This document shows, one piece after another, positions 17,727 through 26,201 of a stretch of DNA of 64,000 nucleotides. The position numbers and the translations under genes were made by a program. Each line of letters opens with the position of its first letter. The stretch's first letter is position 1. Origin of the DNA: an uncultured Sulfitobacter sp. (GTDB lineage Bacteria > Pseudomonadota > Alphaproteobacteria > Rhodobacterales > Rhodobacteraceae); the NCBI GenBank assembly GCA_905182645.1, contig CAJJCJ010000002.1, positions 1 through 64,000 of the forward strand. Direction: 5' to 3'. The notes beneath the pieces were generated by a model. It saw only the letters and a program-made list of their open reading frames with translations, ran no database searches and had not been told where the DNA came from.

Positions 17727-18077
17727 ATGACTGATACAATTCCGCAGGCCGACGGCCATCGCTGGCACGATATGGGTGGCGCTGCTGCTGGTGAAGTTCC
17801 GCTTGCTGACCACGATTTTGCCCTTTGGGAAAAGCGTGTCGATGCGCTAATGATCCTATGCTCTGCAAAGGGTCATTTCACCGTCGATGGCTTGCGCCGT
17901 GCCCTTGAGGACATGCCTCCAAGCAGCTTTGAAGAGCTAAGTTATTATGAACGCTGGATTGCGTCGGTGTCGCAAAACCTTGTGGAAGCAGGTGTGCTGA
18001 CAACATTTGAGATCGGTGAACGCATGTCGGCCATCCGTGAACGTGGCCAAACATACGGCGATGCCGCGGATGGGTAG
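17727..18077 (+). CDS. Nitrile hydratase beta-subunit N-terminal half (accessory protein / SCNase beta-like)
   Basis: This 116-residue protein corresponds to the N-terminal half of nitrile hydratase beta. It has the family HDMGG motif near the start and a helical region (SFEELSYYERWIASVSQNLV, then EAGVLTTFEIGERM). Stand-alone versions are annotated as nitrile hydratase accessory proteins and correspond to the beta subunit of thiocyanate hydrolase. It overlaps the next gene by 17 bp, and the three genes form an operon in the order N-half, C-half, alpha. The start is ATG 17727, 54 bp after the fliG remnant. A promoter must lie in or before that scar. Confidence 0.85.
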   Translation: MTDTIPQADGHRWHDMGGAAAGEVPLADHDFALWEKRVDALMILCSAKGHFTVDGLRRALEDMPPSSFEELSYYERWIASVSQNLVEAGVLTTFEIGERMSAIRERGQTYGDAADG

Positions 18078-18342
18078 TCGCGTGCGCGTCCGCAATGACA
18101 TGCCCCCCGGCCACATCCGTACCCCCGCCTATTTGCGCGGCAAATGCGGCGTGATTGAACGCACGCTTGGCCCATTTGCGAACCCTGAAGAGTTGGCGTA
18201 CCGGCACTCGGGTGCGCCTTTGGCGCTGCACCGCGTCCGGTTTACGATGGCCGAAGTTTGGGGAGCCACCGCCGAGATCCCAACAGATACGATTGAAGCC
18301 GAAATTTACGCGCATTGGTTGGAGCCCGCAGATGCCGCATGA
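18061..18342 (+). CDS. Nitrile hydratase beta-subunit C-terminal half (SH3-like barrel)
   Basis: This 93-residue protein corresponds to the SH3-like C-terminal domain of nitrile hydratase beta, or the alpha subunit of thiocyanate hydrolase. The diagnostic segment is GSRVRVRNDMPPGHIRTPAY followed by LRGKCGVIERTLG, then HRVRFTMAEVWG. The start ATG 18061 lies inside the end of the preceding gene, and its TGA overlaps the start of the alpha gene, so all three are translationally coupled. Both halves look complete, which argues for a natural split rather than a recent frameshift. Confidence 0.87.
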   Translation: MPRMGSRVRVRNDMPPGHIRTPAYLRGKCGVIERTLGPFANPEELAYRHSGAPLALHRVRFTMAEVWGATAEIPTDTIEAEIYAHWLEPADAA

Positions 18343-18979
18343 TCACCACAACCATCTGTCGCCATCAGGTCACCCGTTTCGCGCAGATAACGACCATCCT
18401 CTAAGCTATTGGCAAACCATGGAAATTGCCGTTCGCGAGTTGTTGATTGAAAAAGGCGTGACCACCGCCGCAGAGATTGCACGTCAAATTGACGCGATGG
18501 ACAACCGCACCCCTGCCAATGGCGCCGCGGTTGTGGCCCGCGCGTGGACGGACCCCGATTTTCGCGCCGCGTTGCAGCATGATGCCAGTGTTGCCACTTC
18601 TGAGATGGGCTTTGATATCGGCCCAATGAAGTTGATTGCCGTGGAAAACACAGCCGACCTTCACAATATCGTCGTTTGCACGCTGTGTTCTTGTTATCCG
18701 CGCAACCTGCTTGGCTTGCCCCCCGACTGGTACAAGTCACGCGCATATCGTTCGCGCACTGTCCGCGAACCGCGCCGTGTGCTGGCTGAATTCGGGGTTA
18801 CATTGCCTGAGACGACCCAAATCCGCGTACACGATAGCACCGCTGATATGCGCTACGTCGTCATCCCAGCCCGCCCCGACGGGACCGACGGCTGGAGCAC
18901 GGATGATTTGGCCCACCTCGTGACCCGCGACAGCATGGTTGGCACCGGTTTACCCAAATCGCCCGATGCCCTTGCTTGA
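18332..18979 (+). CDS. Nitrile hydratase alpha subunit (cobalt-type motif)
   Basis: This is the catalytic metal-binding subunit, 215 residues. The metal site is VCTLCSCYP; Thr after the first Cys is the cobalt-type version (iron enzymes have Ser), and the two later Cys are the ones oxidised to sulfinic and sulfenic acids in the family. Further family blocks are LLGLPPDWYKSRAYRSR and EPRRVLAEFG. The enzyme hydrates nitriles to amides, or hydrolyses thiocyanate in the SCNase branch. The start ATG 18332 overlaps the preceding stop by 11 bp. No amidase and no recognisable metallochaperone gene is adjacent. The residues after CSCYP look more like nitrile hydratase than thiocyanate hydrolase, but substrate cannot be fixed by eye. 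Confidence 0.9.
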   Translation: MPHDHHNHLSPSGHPFRADNDHPLSYWQTMEIAVRELLIEKGVTTAAEIARQIDAMDNRTPANGAAVVARAWTDPDFRAALQHDASVATSEMGFDIGPMKLIAVENTADLHNIVVCTLCSCYPRNLLGLPPDWYKSRAYRSRTVREPRRVLAEFGVTLPETTQIRVHDSTADMRYVVIPARPDGTDGWSTDDLAHLVTRDSMVGTGLPKSPDALA

Positions 18980-19009
18980 TGACGACACCAGCTTGCATAC
19001 CTGGATCGT

Positions 19010-19375
19010 ATGACCACGCCCCCGCCGTCCCCCAAAGGCTCTGCCGCTGATTGGCTTGTTGACCGCGCTTCGCGTGGGTTGATCAGAACCACGCTGCGCA
19101 TGCCTTACGCCCGACGTGTTCCATTTATGGGAAAGCTTGCCAACACGGTCACCTCTGCTGCGGATATAGCGATTAAGCTTGATGCGCTGGTGGTGCCGTA
19201 TTTTGGTATGCGCCGCGCTGACGGCTTATCGTTTGACGTGGATATTCAGTCGCCGATCAAGCACACGGCGCCCACGCAGATGATGCAAGATATAACCGAC
19301 CGGTTGACCGACAAGGTCACCGAGAATCCTGATCAATGGTTCTGTTTTCACCGCCGATGGAAAAACGCGCCCTAA
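19010..19375 (+). pseudogene. LpxL/HtrB-type lipid A acyltransferase with large internal deletion
   Basis: The 121-codon frame joins the N-terminal region of a lauroyl/myristoyl acyltransferase (DWLVDRASRGLIRTTLRMPY, then RRVPFMGKL) directly to its C-terminal region (ALVVPYFGMRRADGLSF, then ENPDQWFCFHRRW). Intact enzymes are about 290-300 residues and carry the catalytic HX4D/E box in the middle; that whole stretch, about 170 residues, is absent. The join is in frame at about residues 45-50. The protein could be made but cannot be catalytic. Its end overlaps the convergent DUF1223 gene by 4 bp. Confidence 0.72.
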
Positions 19376-20070
19376 CGGATTTCAGCGGCTGCCAAGATTG
19401 GACCATGTCCGTCGGCTTGGATAATTACAACGATCGGATCGGACCCTTCAGCAGGGGCCGTTATCGCAAGTGGACGCGATCCATTCCAACGGCTGACTTC
19501 ATCCCAAGAGTGCACGATATTATTGTAACTAATTGTTTTACCATCATTTTCTCCTCGTGTAATAGCGACAGTTTCTTCAGGCGTGTACCGCACAACTTGT
19601 ACAATAAGATCCCCGAGCCGCCCTGCATTTGACTGAGCGTTGATCTGTACTTCGTCGCCATTTCGCGCCAGTGTCATCGTGATTTGGTCAACCGCATTGC
19701 GATGCTGCGCCACGTAATCCATGATTTCCATCGCTTTGGATCCAATAACGTGATCTTTGCCGCCAATGACCATTTGCGGAGTGTAGACCGTCGTTGCATG
19801 GGCTGCACGTGCGAAGCCATGCTGGCGCGCTGTAAAGTCAGGGCTGCCAAAATTGTCTTTCCAGCCCAGATAATCCCAATAATCAACGTGCAACGCGAGT
19901 GCGATCACATCAGACTGTCCAGCCAATTCATGCAGCAGCGCGTCTGCAGGCGGGCAGGACGAACAGCCCTGAGACGTATACAGCTCAACGACAACTTTAT
20001 TGCCTTGCGCCTCAACTGGCGTCACCCCAATCGCGCCCCAAAAGGCGAGTGCTATTATAAAATTTCGCAT
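19372..20070 (-). CDS. DUF1223 family secreted thioredoxin-like protein
   Basis: This 232-residue protein has an N-terminal signal peptide (hydrophobic residues 3-18, Ala-Gln cleavage region) and a thioredoxin-like head with the redox motif GCSSCPPAD. Further family segments are HVDYWDYLGWKDNFGSP and TVYTPQMVIGGKDHVIGS. DUF1223 proteins are periplasmic or secreted and their physiological partner is unknown; a disulfide role is inferred from the CxxC. The start is ATG 20070. It converges with the acyltransferase remnant. The 238 bp to acnA hold no gene. Confidence 0.88.
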   Translation of the reverse strand: MRNFIIALAFWGAIGVTPVEAQGNKVVVELYTSQGCSSCPPADALLHELAGQSDVIALALHVDYWDYLGWKDNFGSPDFTARQHGFARAAHATTVYTPQMVIGGKDHVIGSKAMEIMDYVAQHRNAVDQITMTLARNGDEVQINAQSNAGRLGDLIVQVVRYTPEETVAITRGENDGKTISYNNIVHSWDEVSRWNGSRPLAITAPAEGSDPIVVIIQADGHGPILAAAEIR

Positions 20071-20308
20071 GTCTTTCCCAAACTTTTCTTCCCCTATTCA
20101 TGATCTATTCAAAATTCCCTGAAATGACCAATCAACGAAATGCGAGGGTTTCGTGAGTGATGTTTCAATTTTGACCCTTTTCACACATCGTACGGTAGGT
20201 TTCAGTGTGCAATGGTATACAATTTTGCAACCAGCCCTTGAAAACAACGTTCGCATGGGGCAAAAGCCAGTTAATCATCCTTACAAGCGCCTAAAAAGGG
20301 AATAGCCA

Positions 20309-22999
20309 ATGACCATTACAGTCGGCCACGATACAGCCAAGACCCGAAGAAAACTTACCGTTGGGTCCCATTCCGTTTCATATTATTCAATTGCCGCCGC
20401 AGAAGCAGCTGGCCTTGGTGACTTTTCCAAGCTGCCCGCCGCCCTGAAAGTTGTGTTGGAAAATCTGCTTCGCTTTGAGGATGGCGGGTTTTCCGTGTCC
20501 GTCGACGACATTAAGGCGTTTTCCGAATGGGCCACAAACGGTGGTAAGAATCCCCGTGAGATCGCTTACCGCCCTGCCCGCGTGTTGATGCAAGATTTCA
20601 CCGGCGTTCCTGCCGTGGTTGACCTTGCCGCTATGCGCGACGGTATTGTGGCCTTGGGTGGCGACGCCCAGCAGATTAACCCACTCAACCCTGTTGATCT
20701 GGTCATCGACCATTCAGTTATGATCGATGAATTCGGTCAACCGCGTGCGTTCCAGATGAACGTAGACCGCGAATATGAACGCAACATGGAGCGTTACCAG
20801 TTCCTGAAATGGGGCCAAGGCGCATTCAACAACTTCCGCGTTGTACCACCGGGCACAGGCATCTGCCATCAGGTGAACCTTGAGTATCTGTCTCAAACCG
20901 TTTGGACCGATACCGATCAAAACGGCGACGAAGTCGCCTATCCTGATACGCTTGTTGGCACAGACAGCCACACAACCATGGTCAACGGCCTTGCCGTTCT
21001 CGGCTGGGGCGTTGGGGGTATTGAGGCCGAAGCTGCGATGCTGGGTCAACCTGTGTCCATGCTAATCCCTGAAGTTGTCGGGTTTGAGCTGACAGGTCAG
21101 TTGGTCGAAGGAACGACAGGCACCGATTTGGTCCTGAAAGTAGTCGAAATGTTGCGCGGCCTTGGTGTTGTTGGCAAATTCGTCGAATTCTACGGCGCTG
21201 GTTTGGACGTTCTGCCATTGGCCGACCGTGCGACAATCGCCAACATGGCGCCTGAATATGGTGCCACATGTGGGTTCTTCCCAATCGACGGTGAAACATT
21301 GCGTTACCTGCGCAATACTGGTCGTGACGAAGACCGCATCGCGCTGGTTGAAGCCTATGCAAAAGAAAACGGTTTCTGGCGTGGCGCAGATTACGCACCA
21401 GTTTACACCACGACAATGTCGCTTGATATGGGCACAATCGTGCCTGCGATTTCCGGCCCCAAGCGTCCACAAGATTACGTGGCACTGACCAACGCGAAAT
21501 CCGCATTTGCCAACGAGATGGAAAACACATTCAAGCGCCCGATGGGTAAAGAAGTGGCTGTCGCTGGCGAAGACTACACGCTGGAATCAGGCAAGGTTGT
21601 GATCGCGTCGATCACATCGTGCACCAACACATCCAACCCATATGTCATGATCGGCGCAGGCCTTGTTGCACGTAAAGCCGCCGCATTGGGCATGGACCGC
21701 AAACCTTGGGTTAAGACGTCGTTGGCGCCTGGATCACAGGTTGTGTCGGAATATCTTGAAGCTGCGGACCTGCAAAAAGACCTTGATAAAATTGGCTTTA
21801 ACCTTGTTGGTTACGGTTGCACGACGTGCATCGGTAACTCTGGCCCGCTGCAAAAGGAGCTGTCAGATGCAATTGCTGAAGGTGATCTGGTCGCGACATC
21901 CGTTCTGTCGGGTAACCGCAACTTTGAAGGCCGCATTTCACCTGATGTGCGCGCCAACTATTTGGCTTCACCGCCATTGGTTGTTGCATATGCGTTGGCT
22001 GGGACCATGGACATCAACCTTGCGTCTGACCCAATCGGTCAGGACCGCGATGGCAACGACGTCTACCTAAAAGACATCTGGCCCACATCGACCGAAATCA
22101 ACGAGCTGGTTGAGAAAACAGTCACCCGCGAAGCGTTCCTCAAAAAATATGCGGACGTCTTTAAGGGCGACGAAAAATGGCAGGCGGTAGAGACAACTGA
22201 TTCTGAGACCTATGACTGGCCAACGGCGTCAACTTACGTACAAAACCCGCCCTACTTCCGCAACATGTCCAAGGACGCAGGCACGATCCAAAACGTCGAA
22301 AATGCCAAGGTTCTAGCCGTTCTGGGCGATATGGTTACAACCGACCACATCTCTCCTGCGGGCTCGTTCAAGGATACATCGCCTGCTGGTCAGTACCTGA
22401 TTGACCGCCAGGTGCCGGCGCGCGAGTTTAACTCTTACGGGTCACGGCGCGGCAACCACGAGGTTATGATGCGCGGCACATTTGCCAACATTCGCATCAA
22501 GAATGAGATGCTCGACGGCGTCGAAGGCGGCTACACCAAAGGACCCGACGGCACGCAGTCGTCAATCTTTGACGCAGCCATGTCGCACCAAGAGGCAGGC
22601 ACGCCGCTAGTCGTCTTCGCTGGTGAACAATACGGCGCAGGGTCATCGCGTGACTGGGCCGCCAAAGGTACAGCACTTCTCGGTGTTAAAGCCGTTATTG
22701 CAGAAAGCTTTGAACGTATTCACCGGTCCAACCTTGTTGGCATGGGCGTGGTTCCGTTTGAATTCACAGGCGGTGACAACCGCACGTCTTTGGGCCTGAC
22801 AGGTGACGAAACGGTTACGATCCTTGGCCTTGATGCAGTTAAGCCGCTGCAAAACATGACAGCCTCGATCTCATTTGCAAACGGTGACACAAAAGACATC
22901 ACCGTCAAATGCCGGATCGATACCGCTGTTGAGATTGAATATGTCGAAAACGGCGGTGTGCTACACTACGTGCTGCGCAACCTCGCAAAAGCGACATAA
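20309..22999 (+). CDS. acnA: Aconitate hydratase A
   Basis: This 896-residue TCA-cycle enzyme converts citrate to isocitrate through a [4Fe-4S] cluster. Cluster ligands are seen as Cys in SCTNTSNPYVM and both Cys in GCTTCIGNSGPL. The N-terminal block GTDSHTTMVNGLAVLGWGVG and the swivelling C-terminal domain with YGAGSSRDWAAKG are intact. Length matches the AcnA/IRP1 branch. It is monocistronic with a strong terminator. The upstream region contains a short GTATAC-centred palindrome that could be an operator. Confidence 0.98.
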   Translation: MTITVGHDTAKTRRKLTVGSHSVSYYSIAAAEAAGLGDFSKLPAALKVVLENLLRFEDGGFSVSVDDIKAFSEWATNGGKNPREIAYRPARVLMQDFTGVPAVVDLAAMRDGIVALGGDAQQINPLNPVDLVIDHSVMIDEFGQPRAFQMNVDREYERNMERYQFLKWGQGAFNNFRVVPPGTGICHQVNLEYLSQTVWTDTDQNGDEVAYPDTLVGTDSHTTMVNGLAVLGWGVGGIEAEAAMLGQPVSMLIPEVVGFELTGQLVEGTTGTDLVLKVVEMLRGLGVVGKFVEFYGAGLDVLPLADRATIANMAPEYGATCGFFPIDGETLRYLRNTGRDEDRIALVEAYAKENGFWRGADYAPVYTTTMSLDMGTIVPAISGPKRPQDYVALTNAKSAFANEMENTFKRPMGKEVAVAGEDYTLESGKVVIASITSCTNTSNPYVMIGAGLVARKAAALGMDRKPWVKTSLAPGSQVVSEYLEAADLQKDLDKIGFNLVGYGCTTCIGNSGPLQKELSDAIAEGDLVATSVLSGNRNFEGRISPDVRANYLASPPLVVAYALAGTMDINLASDPIGQDRDGNDVYLKDIWPTSTEINELVEKTVTREAFLKKYADVFKGDEKWQAVETTDSETYDWPTASTYVQNPPYFRNMSKDAGTIQNVENAKVLAVLGDMVTTDHISPAGSFKDTSPAGQYLIDRQVPAREFNSYGSRRGNHEVMMRGTFANIRIKNEMLDGVEGGYTKGPDGTQSSIFDAAMSHQEAGTPLVVFAGEQYGAGSSRDWAAKGTALLGVKAVIAESFERIHRSNLVGMGVVPFEFTGGDNRTSLGLTGDETVTILGLDAVKPLQNMTASISFANGDTKDITVKCRIDTAVEIEYVENGGVLHYVLRNLAKAT

Positions 23000-23005
23000 A
23001 ACAAC

Positions 23006-23036
23006 AAAAGGCCTGCAGATCATCTGCGGGCCTTTT
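23006..23036 (+). terminator. acnA terminator
   Basis: The stem AAAAGGCCTGCAGAT / ATCTGCGGGCCTTTT ends in a T run a few bases after the acnA stop codon. Confidence 0.88.
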
Positions 23037-23125
23037 CCCAAAAGCGTCAAAAACAATCGGTCAGTGCGGACTGCAACGGCTCAGTTCAACTTACAAAATA
23101 ATGAATTCCATGGCGCGAGCCGTGG

Positions 23126-23665
23126 TCATTGACCTTCAGCAGCGCGCAATGCTGGCAAAAACCGCTGTTCATAGTCAGACCCGATCAGAGGCCCAGCAAA
23201 GCGGAACAAAACCGTCCCATCACCTGAGACGATGAATGTCTCCGGCGGGGCTGTTACCCCCCAATCAATTGCTGTGCGCCCGCGTGGATCAAACCCTGTT
23301 GCGAAAAACGGGTTTCCGTCCTCGGCCAGATATTCGGCGGCCTGATCAGCCTCATCGCGGAAATTCAGGCCTGCAACGCGGTAGCTTTGGGCCTGAAGGT
23401 CCAACAGTGTCGGATGCTCGGCGCGGCACGGTGGACACCAACTAGCCCATAAATTCAGGATCGTGACTTCGCCATCTCGTAAGTCGCTCTCCATCAGCAG
23501 TGCAGTCCCTGGCACTGGCTTAGCAGCGACATCAGGCGCTTGTTGCCCCACAAATGTTGACGCCAGTTCATTGACATTGTCGCGTATCATGCTCGCCGAA
23601 AATAGACCTGCAAGGGCCGCAAACAGTACTGGCGGCGCCAGCATCATCGGCGACAATTTAACCAT
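23126..23665 (-). CDS. ccmG: Thiol:disulfide interchange protein CcmG/DsbE
   Basis: This periplasmic, membrane-anchored thioredoxin keeps apocytochrome c cysteines reduced for haem ligation. It is 179 residues with one N-terminal membrane anchor (about 5-23), the catalytic WASWCPPCRAEHP and the cis-Pro region GVTAPPETFIV typical of CcmG. The start ATG 23665 overlaps the ccmD stop codon by 8 bp; the longer frame up to 23695 would overlap ccmD extensively. It is last in the ccmABCDG operon and lies convergent to acnA. Confidence 0.95.
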   Translation of the reverse strand: MVKLSPMMLAPPVLFAALAGLFSASMIRDNVNELASTFVGQQAPDVAAKPVPGTALLMESDLRDGEVTILNLWASWCPPCRAEHPTLLDLQAQSYRVAGLNFRDEADQAAEYLAEDGNPFFATGFDPRGRTAIDWGVTAPPETFIVSGDGTVLFRFAGPLIGSDYEQRFLPALRAAEGQ

Positions 23666-23810
23666 TTTTACGCGCCTCGGCGGCCTCAAGATCACGGCGC
23701 ACCCGTCGTGACTGCCGCCAACTCATCGCAACCAACGTCGCCAAGATCGCAATGCTCACTCCGTAGGCCAAAAGCACTTCGGTCACATATTTTCCAAGGT
23801 CTGGCATCAT
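23658..23810 (-). CDS. ccmD: Haem exporter protein CcmD
   Basis: This 50-residue single-span protein (MMPDLGKYVTEVLLAYGVSI, then ILATLVAMSWRQSRRVRRDL) is short but has the usual CcmD pattern: an N-terminal helix followed by a charged cytoplasmic tail. CcmD links CcmC with haem-loaded CcmE. Its ATG overlaps the ccmC stop as ATGA, and its TAA lies within the first codons of ccmG. Position between ccmC and ccmG makes the call secure. Confidence 0.9.
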   Translation of the reverse strand: MMPDLGKYVTEVLLAYGVSIAILATLVAMSWRQSRRVRRDLEAAEARKNG

Positions 23811-24541
23811 TGTCCTTCTCTGCGGATCAAAGCACGCAGGCGGCGTGTGCGGATTTCTGTGCGGGTCCGCAGAAGAACTAGCGCAAAGAACAGTAAAACG
23901 AAGCCAGCGATTGCAAACAGCAACGGCTGGTAAAACACGTCAGCCACGTTTTTTTCTTTGTCCAATGACAGTGACGCCCCTTGGTGTAGCCCTTGGTTCC
24001 AAAAATTTACAGCATAGCGCGACATCAGCGCAAATACCGATCCGACCATGCACAAAACTGATGTCAAATCTGCGGCCATGTCCGGATCATCAATCGCCGC
24101 CCAAAGCGCCATGTAGCCAAGATAGAATAGAAATAAGATCATGAATGACGTCAGGCGTGGATCCCATGCCCAATATGTCCCCCACATCGGCTGGCCCCAG
24201 ATCGCCCCTGTTGCCAGCGCGATCAACGTCATTGTGACCCCGACGGGTGCCGCTGCTTTGGCTGCAAGCGCTGATACGTGATGCCTACGCACCAACCAGA
24301 TAAGCGATGCGACTAACATCATGATCCAAGCATTGATCGCCATAAGCGCCGCTGGGACGTGAAGGTAAATGATCTTGACTGTCGACCCTTGTCGCATCTC
24401 GTCGGGCGTAAAGAAAAAGCCCCAGATCAGGCCCACAGTTAGGCAGACGGCAGCGCCACCAAACGCCCACGGCAAAACATGGCCAGTCCAGCCCATAAAC
24501 CGTTTCGGATTTGCATATTCCCACATCGACATGATTGTCAC
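23807..24541 (-). CDS. ccmC: Haem exporter protein CcmC
   Basis: This six-span inner-membrane protein loads haem onto CcmE for cytochrome c maturation. The tryptophan-rich haem-handling motif WGTYWAWDPRLTS lies at about residues 120-135, flanked by His residues at predicted periplasmic loops (YLHVPAAL, and NFWNQGLHQG). It is 244 residues from a GTG at 24541 with AGAGGG upstream; ATG at 24532 is an alternative. It lies between ccmB and ccmD. Confidence 0.96.
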   Translation of the reverse strand: MTIMSMWEYANPKRFMGWTGHVLPWAFGGAAVCLTVGLIWGFFFTPDEMRQGSTVKIIYLHVPAALMAINAWIMMLVASLIWLVRRHHVSALAAKAAAPVGVTMTLIALATGAIWGQPMWGTYWAWDPRLTSFMILFLFYLGYMALWAAIDDPDMAADLTSVLCMVGSVFALMSRYAVNFWNQGLHQGASLSLDKEKNVADVFYQPLLFAIAGFVLLFFALVLLRTRTEIRTRRLRALIRREGQ

Positions 24542-24563
24542 ATAGCCCTCTGTAGTGTGCGTT

Positions 24564-25220
24564 TCAACGCAAGTTCATGCGCAATACTGCCGCAGTCGCA
24601 AATGGTAAAAGCGCCACCGCCCCCGCCGTGATCCCGCCAAGCATCAAAAGTGGGGTTGCGGTATCTTGTCCGTCCACGCCACGCCGTACTGCCTCGGCCC
24701 CGAATATCAACGTCGGCACATAAAGTGGCAACACGATAAGCGACAAAAGTAACCCGCCGCGTCTGATACCAACCGTCAACGCCGCCCCAAAGGTGCCAAT
24801 CACCGATAAGGCAGGTGTTCCCAACAACAGCGTCACGACAACGAACCCAAATGCGCTTGGGTCCAAATGCAGCAAGACCCCAAGCACCGGCGCTGCGATG
24901 GCCAGTGGCACGCCTGTCGTCAGCCAATGTGCTGCGGCCTTGATCACCGCGACCGCCTCGAGCGGGATTGGCGCTGTTGCAAGCAAGCTAAGCGATCCGT
25001 CTTCATGGTCGAGCGCAAAAATACGGTCCAGCGACAACAAAGCCGCCAGCAGTGCCGCCACCCACAATATCCCTGGTGCGATCCGAGACAAAATTGCGGT
25101 TTCAGGTCCGACCCCAAATGGCACCAGCACCACGACAATCAAAAAGAATACAAGCCCAAGCCCAAATCCGCCCCCTGCCCGCGTGGCGAGCAATAAGTCA
25201 CGGTGCAAAAGCGCTATCAT
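24564..25220 (-). CDS. ccmB: Haem exporter protein CcmB
   Basis: CcmB is the membrane subunit partnering CcmA in the complex that releases holo-CcmE. The 218-residue protein has about six hydrophobic helices and the family segment GILWVAALLAALLSLDRIFA followed by LDHEDGSLSLL. Its ATG overlaps the ccmA stop codon as ATGA, indicating coupled translation. Confidence 0.96.
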   Translation of the reverse strand: MIALLHRDLLLATRAGGGFGLGLVFFLIVVVLVPFGVGPETAILSRIAPGILWVAALLAALLSLDRIFALDHEDGSLSLLATAPIPLEAVAVIKAAAHWLTTGVPLAIAAPVLGVLLHLDPSAFGFVVVTLLLGTPALSVIGTFGAALTVGIRRGGLLLSLIVLPLYVPTLIFGAEAVRRGVDGQDTATPLLMLGGITAGAVALLPFATAAVLRMNLR

Positions 25221-25831
25221 AAAAATGCCTCGTCGCCGGTGTCAGTCTGATGATCTGTTGCCGTGAATGGTTCCAGCTCTAGCGTAGTTGCCGCCAGATC
25301 AAGATCAACGTGGGTCGCAATGATTGCAATACCGCCCTGCGCCAAATGCTGATCGCGCAGGTAATCGGCAAAAAGCCGCACCGAGAACCCATCAAGCGAA
25401 ACTGTTGGTTCATCCAAGAACAACACCTTGCGTTTGATCACGCCTAGACGGGCCAGTCCCAGTCGTCGCTTTTGCCCAGCAGACAACGTGCCTGCGATGC
25501 GGGTCTGCAAGTCGCGAATGTCGAATTGATCCCAGACCATATCCGGCACCGCATTGCCGTAGATATCCGCCCAGAACTGAAGGTTTTCTTCAACGGTCAG
25601 CGCCGATTTCACCGCGTCAGCGTGACTGGCATAAGCGCCTTCATCTGCGGGGCACTCAAAGTGGCCAGAGACCGCGCCTTGTAGTCCTGCAAGCGTGCGC
25701 AGCAATGTTGTTTTGCCGACGCCATTAGGACCGCGTAAAATAAGTGCTTCGCCCGCGGGCACATCAAATGACAGCCCTGCCAGCACAGTCGCGCCACCGC
25801 GCGCCACTGCCAGATTTTGAACCGACAGCAC
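25217..25831 (-). CDS. ccmA: Cytochrome c biogenesis ATP-binding protein CcmA
   Basis: This is the ABC ATPase subunit of the CcmAB complex, 204 residues. Walker A is GPNGVGKTT, the ABC signature is LSAGQKRR, Walker B is VLFLDEPT and the switch His lies in IIATHVDL. I place the start at GTG 25831 (VLSVQNLAVARGG), 4 bp after the preceding stop codon, which gives the usual CcmA length. The longer open frame to 26002 lies inside the Mth938-like gene. Confidence 0.95.
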   Translation of the reverse strand: MLSVQNLAVARGGATVLAGLSFDVPAGEALILRGPNGVGKTTLLRTLAGLQGAVSGHFECPADEGAYASHADAVKSALTVEENLQFWADIYGNAVPDMVWDQFDIRDLQTRIAGTLSAGQKRRLGLARLGVIKRKVLFLDEPTVSLDGFSVRLFADYLRDQHLAQGGIAIIATHVDLDLAATTLELEPFTATDHQTDTGDEAFL

Positions 25832-25835
25832 GGGG

Positions 25836-26189
25836 CTAGACCGGTAACAGGGCTGCCGCAACGCGGCGCCCTTCGGATAACAACACATTGTAGGTTCGGC
25901 AGGCCGCAGGTGACGCCATGGGTTCGATCCCGATGCCTGCTTCGTCAAAAATGCTGCGGAAATCTGCGGGGAGATGCGCCACGTCGGCCCCTGTTCCCAC
26001 AAAAATCACATCAACAATTTCAGTCAAATCAAGCAGGGTCTGCGTGTCAATGAACCCACCCCAAGGCTTAACACCTTGCGGGGTCACGACGATGAGCCCC
26101 TTGTGAACCGTACCGCCCACACGAAAGAAACCCGGTCCATAGCCATCAATTGGCAGGCTATTGTCAAAGCGGATTTCGTTCAGGCGCAT
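25836..26189 (-). CDS. Mth938-like domain protein
   Basis: This 117-residue soluble protein belongs to the Mth938/NDUFAF3-type family: an N-terminal segment RFDNSLPIDGYGPGFFRVGG, then VIFVGTGADV and AGIGIEPMASPAACRTYNVL. The mitochondrial relative assists complex I assembly; the bacterial role is not established. It sits between secF and ccmA with 12- and 4-bp gaps, an arrangement typical of this bacterial group, so it is part of the same operon. Confidence 0.85.
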   Translation of the reverse strand: MRLNEIRFDNSLPIDGYGPGFFRVGGTVHKGLIVVTPQGVKPWGGFIDTQTLLDLTEIVDVIFVGTGADVAHLPADFRSIFDEAGIGIEPMASPAACRTYNVLLSEGRRVAAALLPV

Positions 26190-26201
26190 ATCAAATCTAC
26201 C

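Noticed and set aside
17727-18342. Split nitrile hydratase beta as a recent frameshift
   Set aside because: Both halves are complete, the second has its own start inside the first gene, and the two-gene form is known from thiocyanate hydrolase and related clusters.
20982-21530. 182-codon reverse ORF inside acnA
   Set aside because: Antisense shadow of a conserved enzyme; Arg/Gln/Pro-rich with no domain signal.
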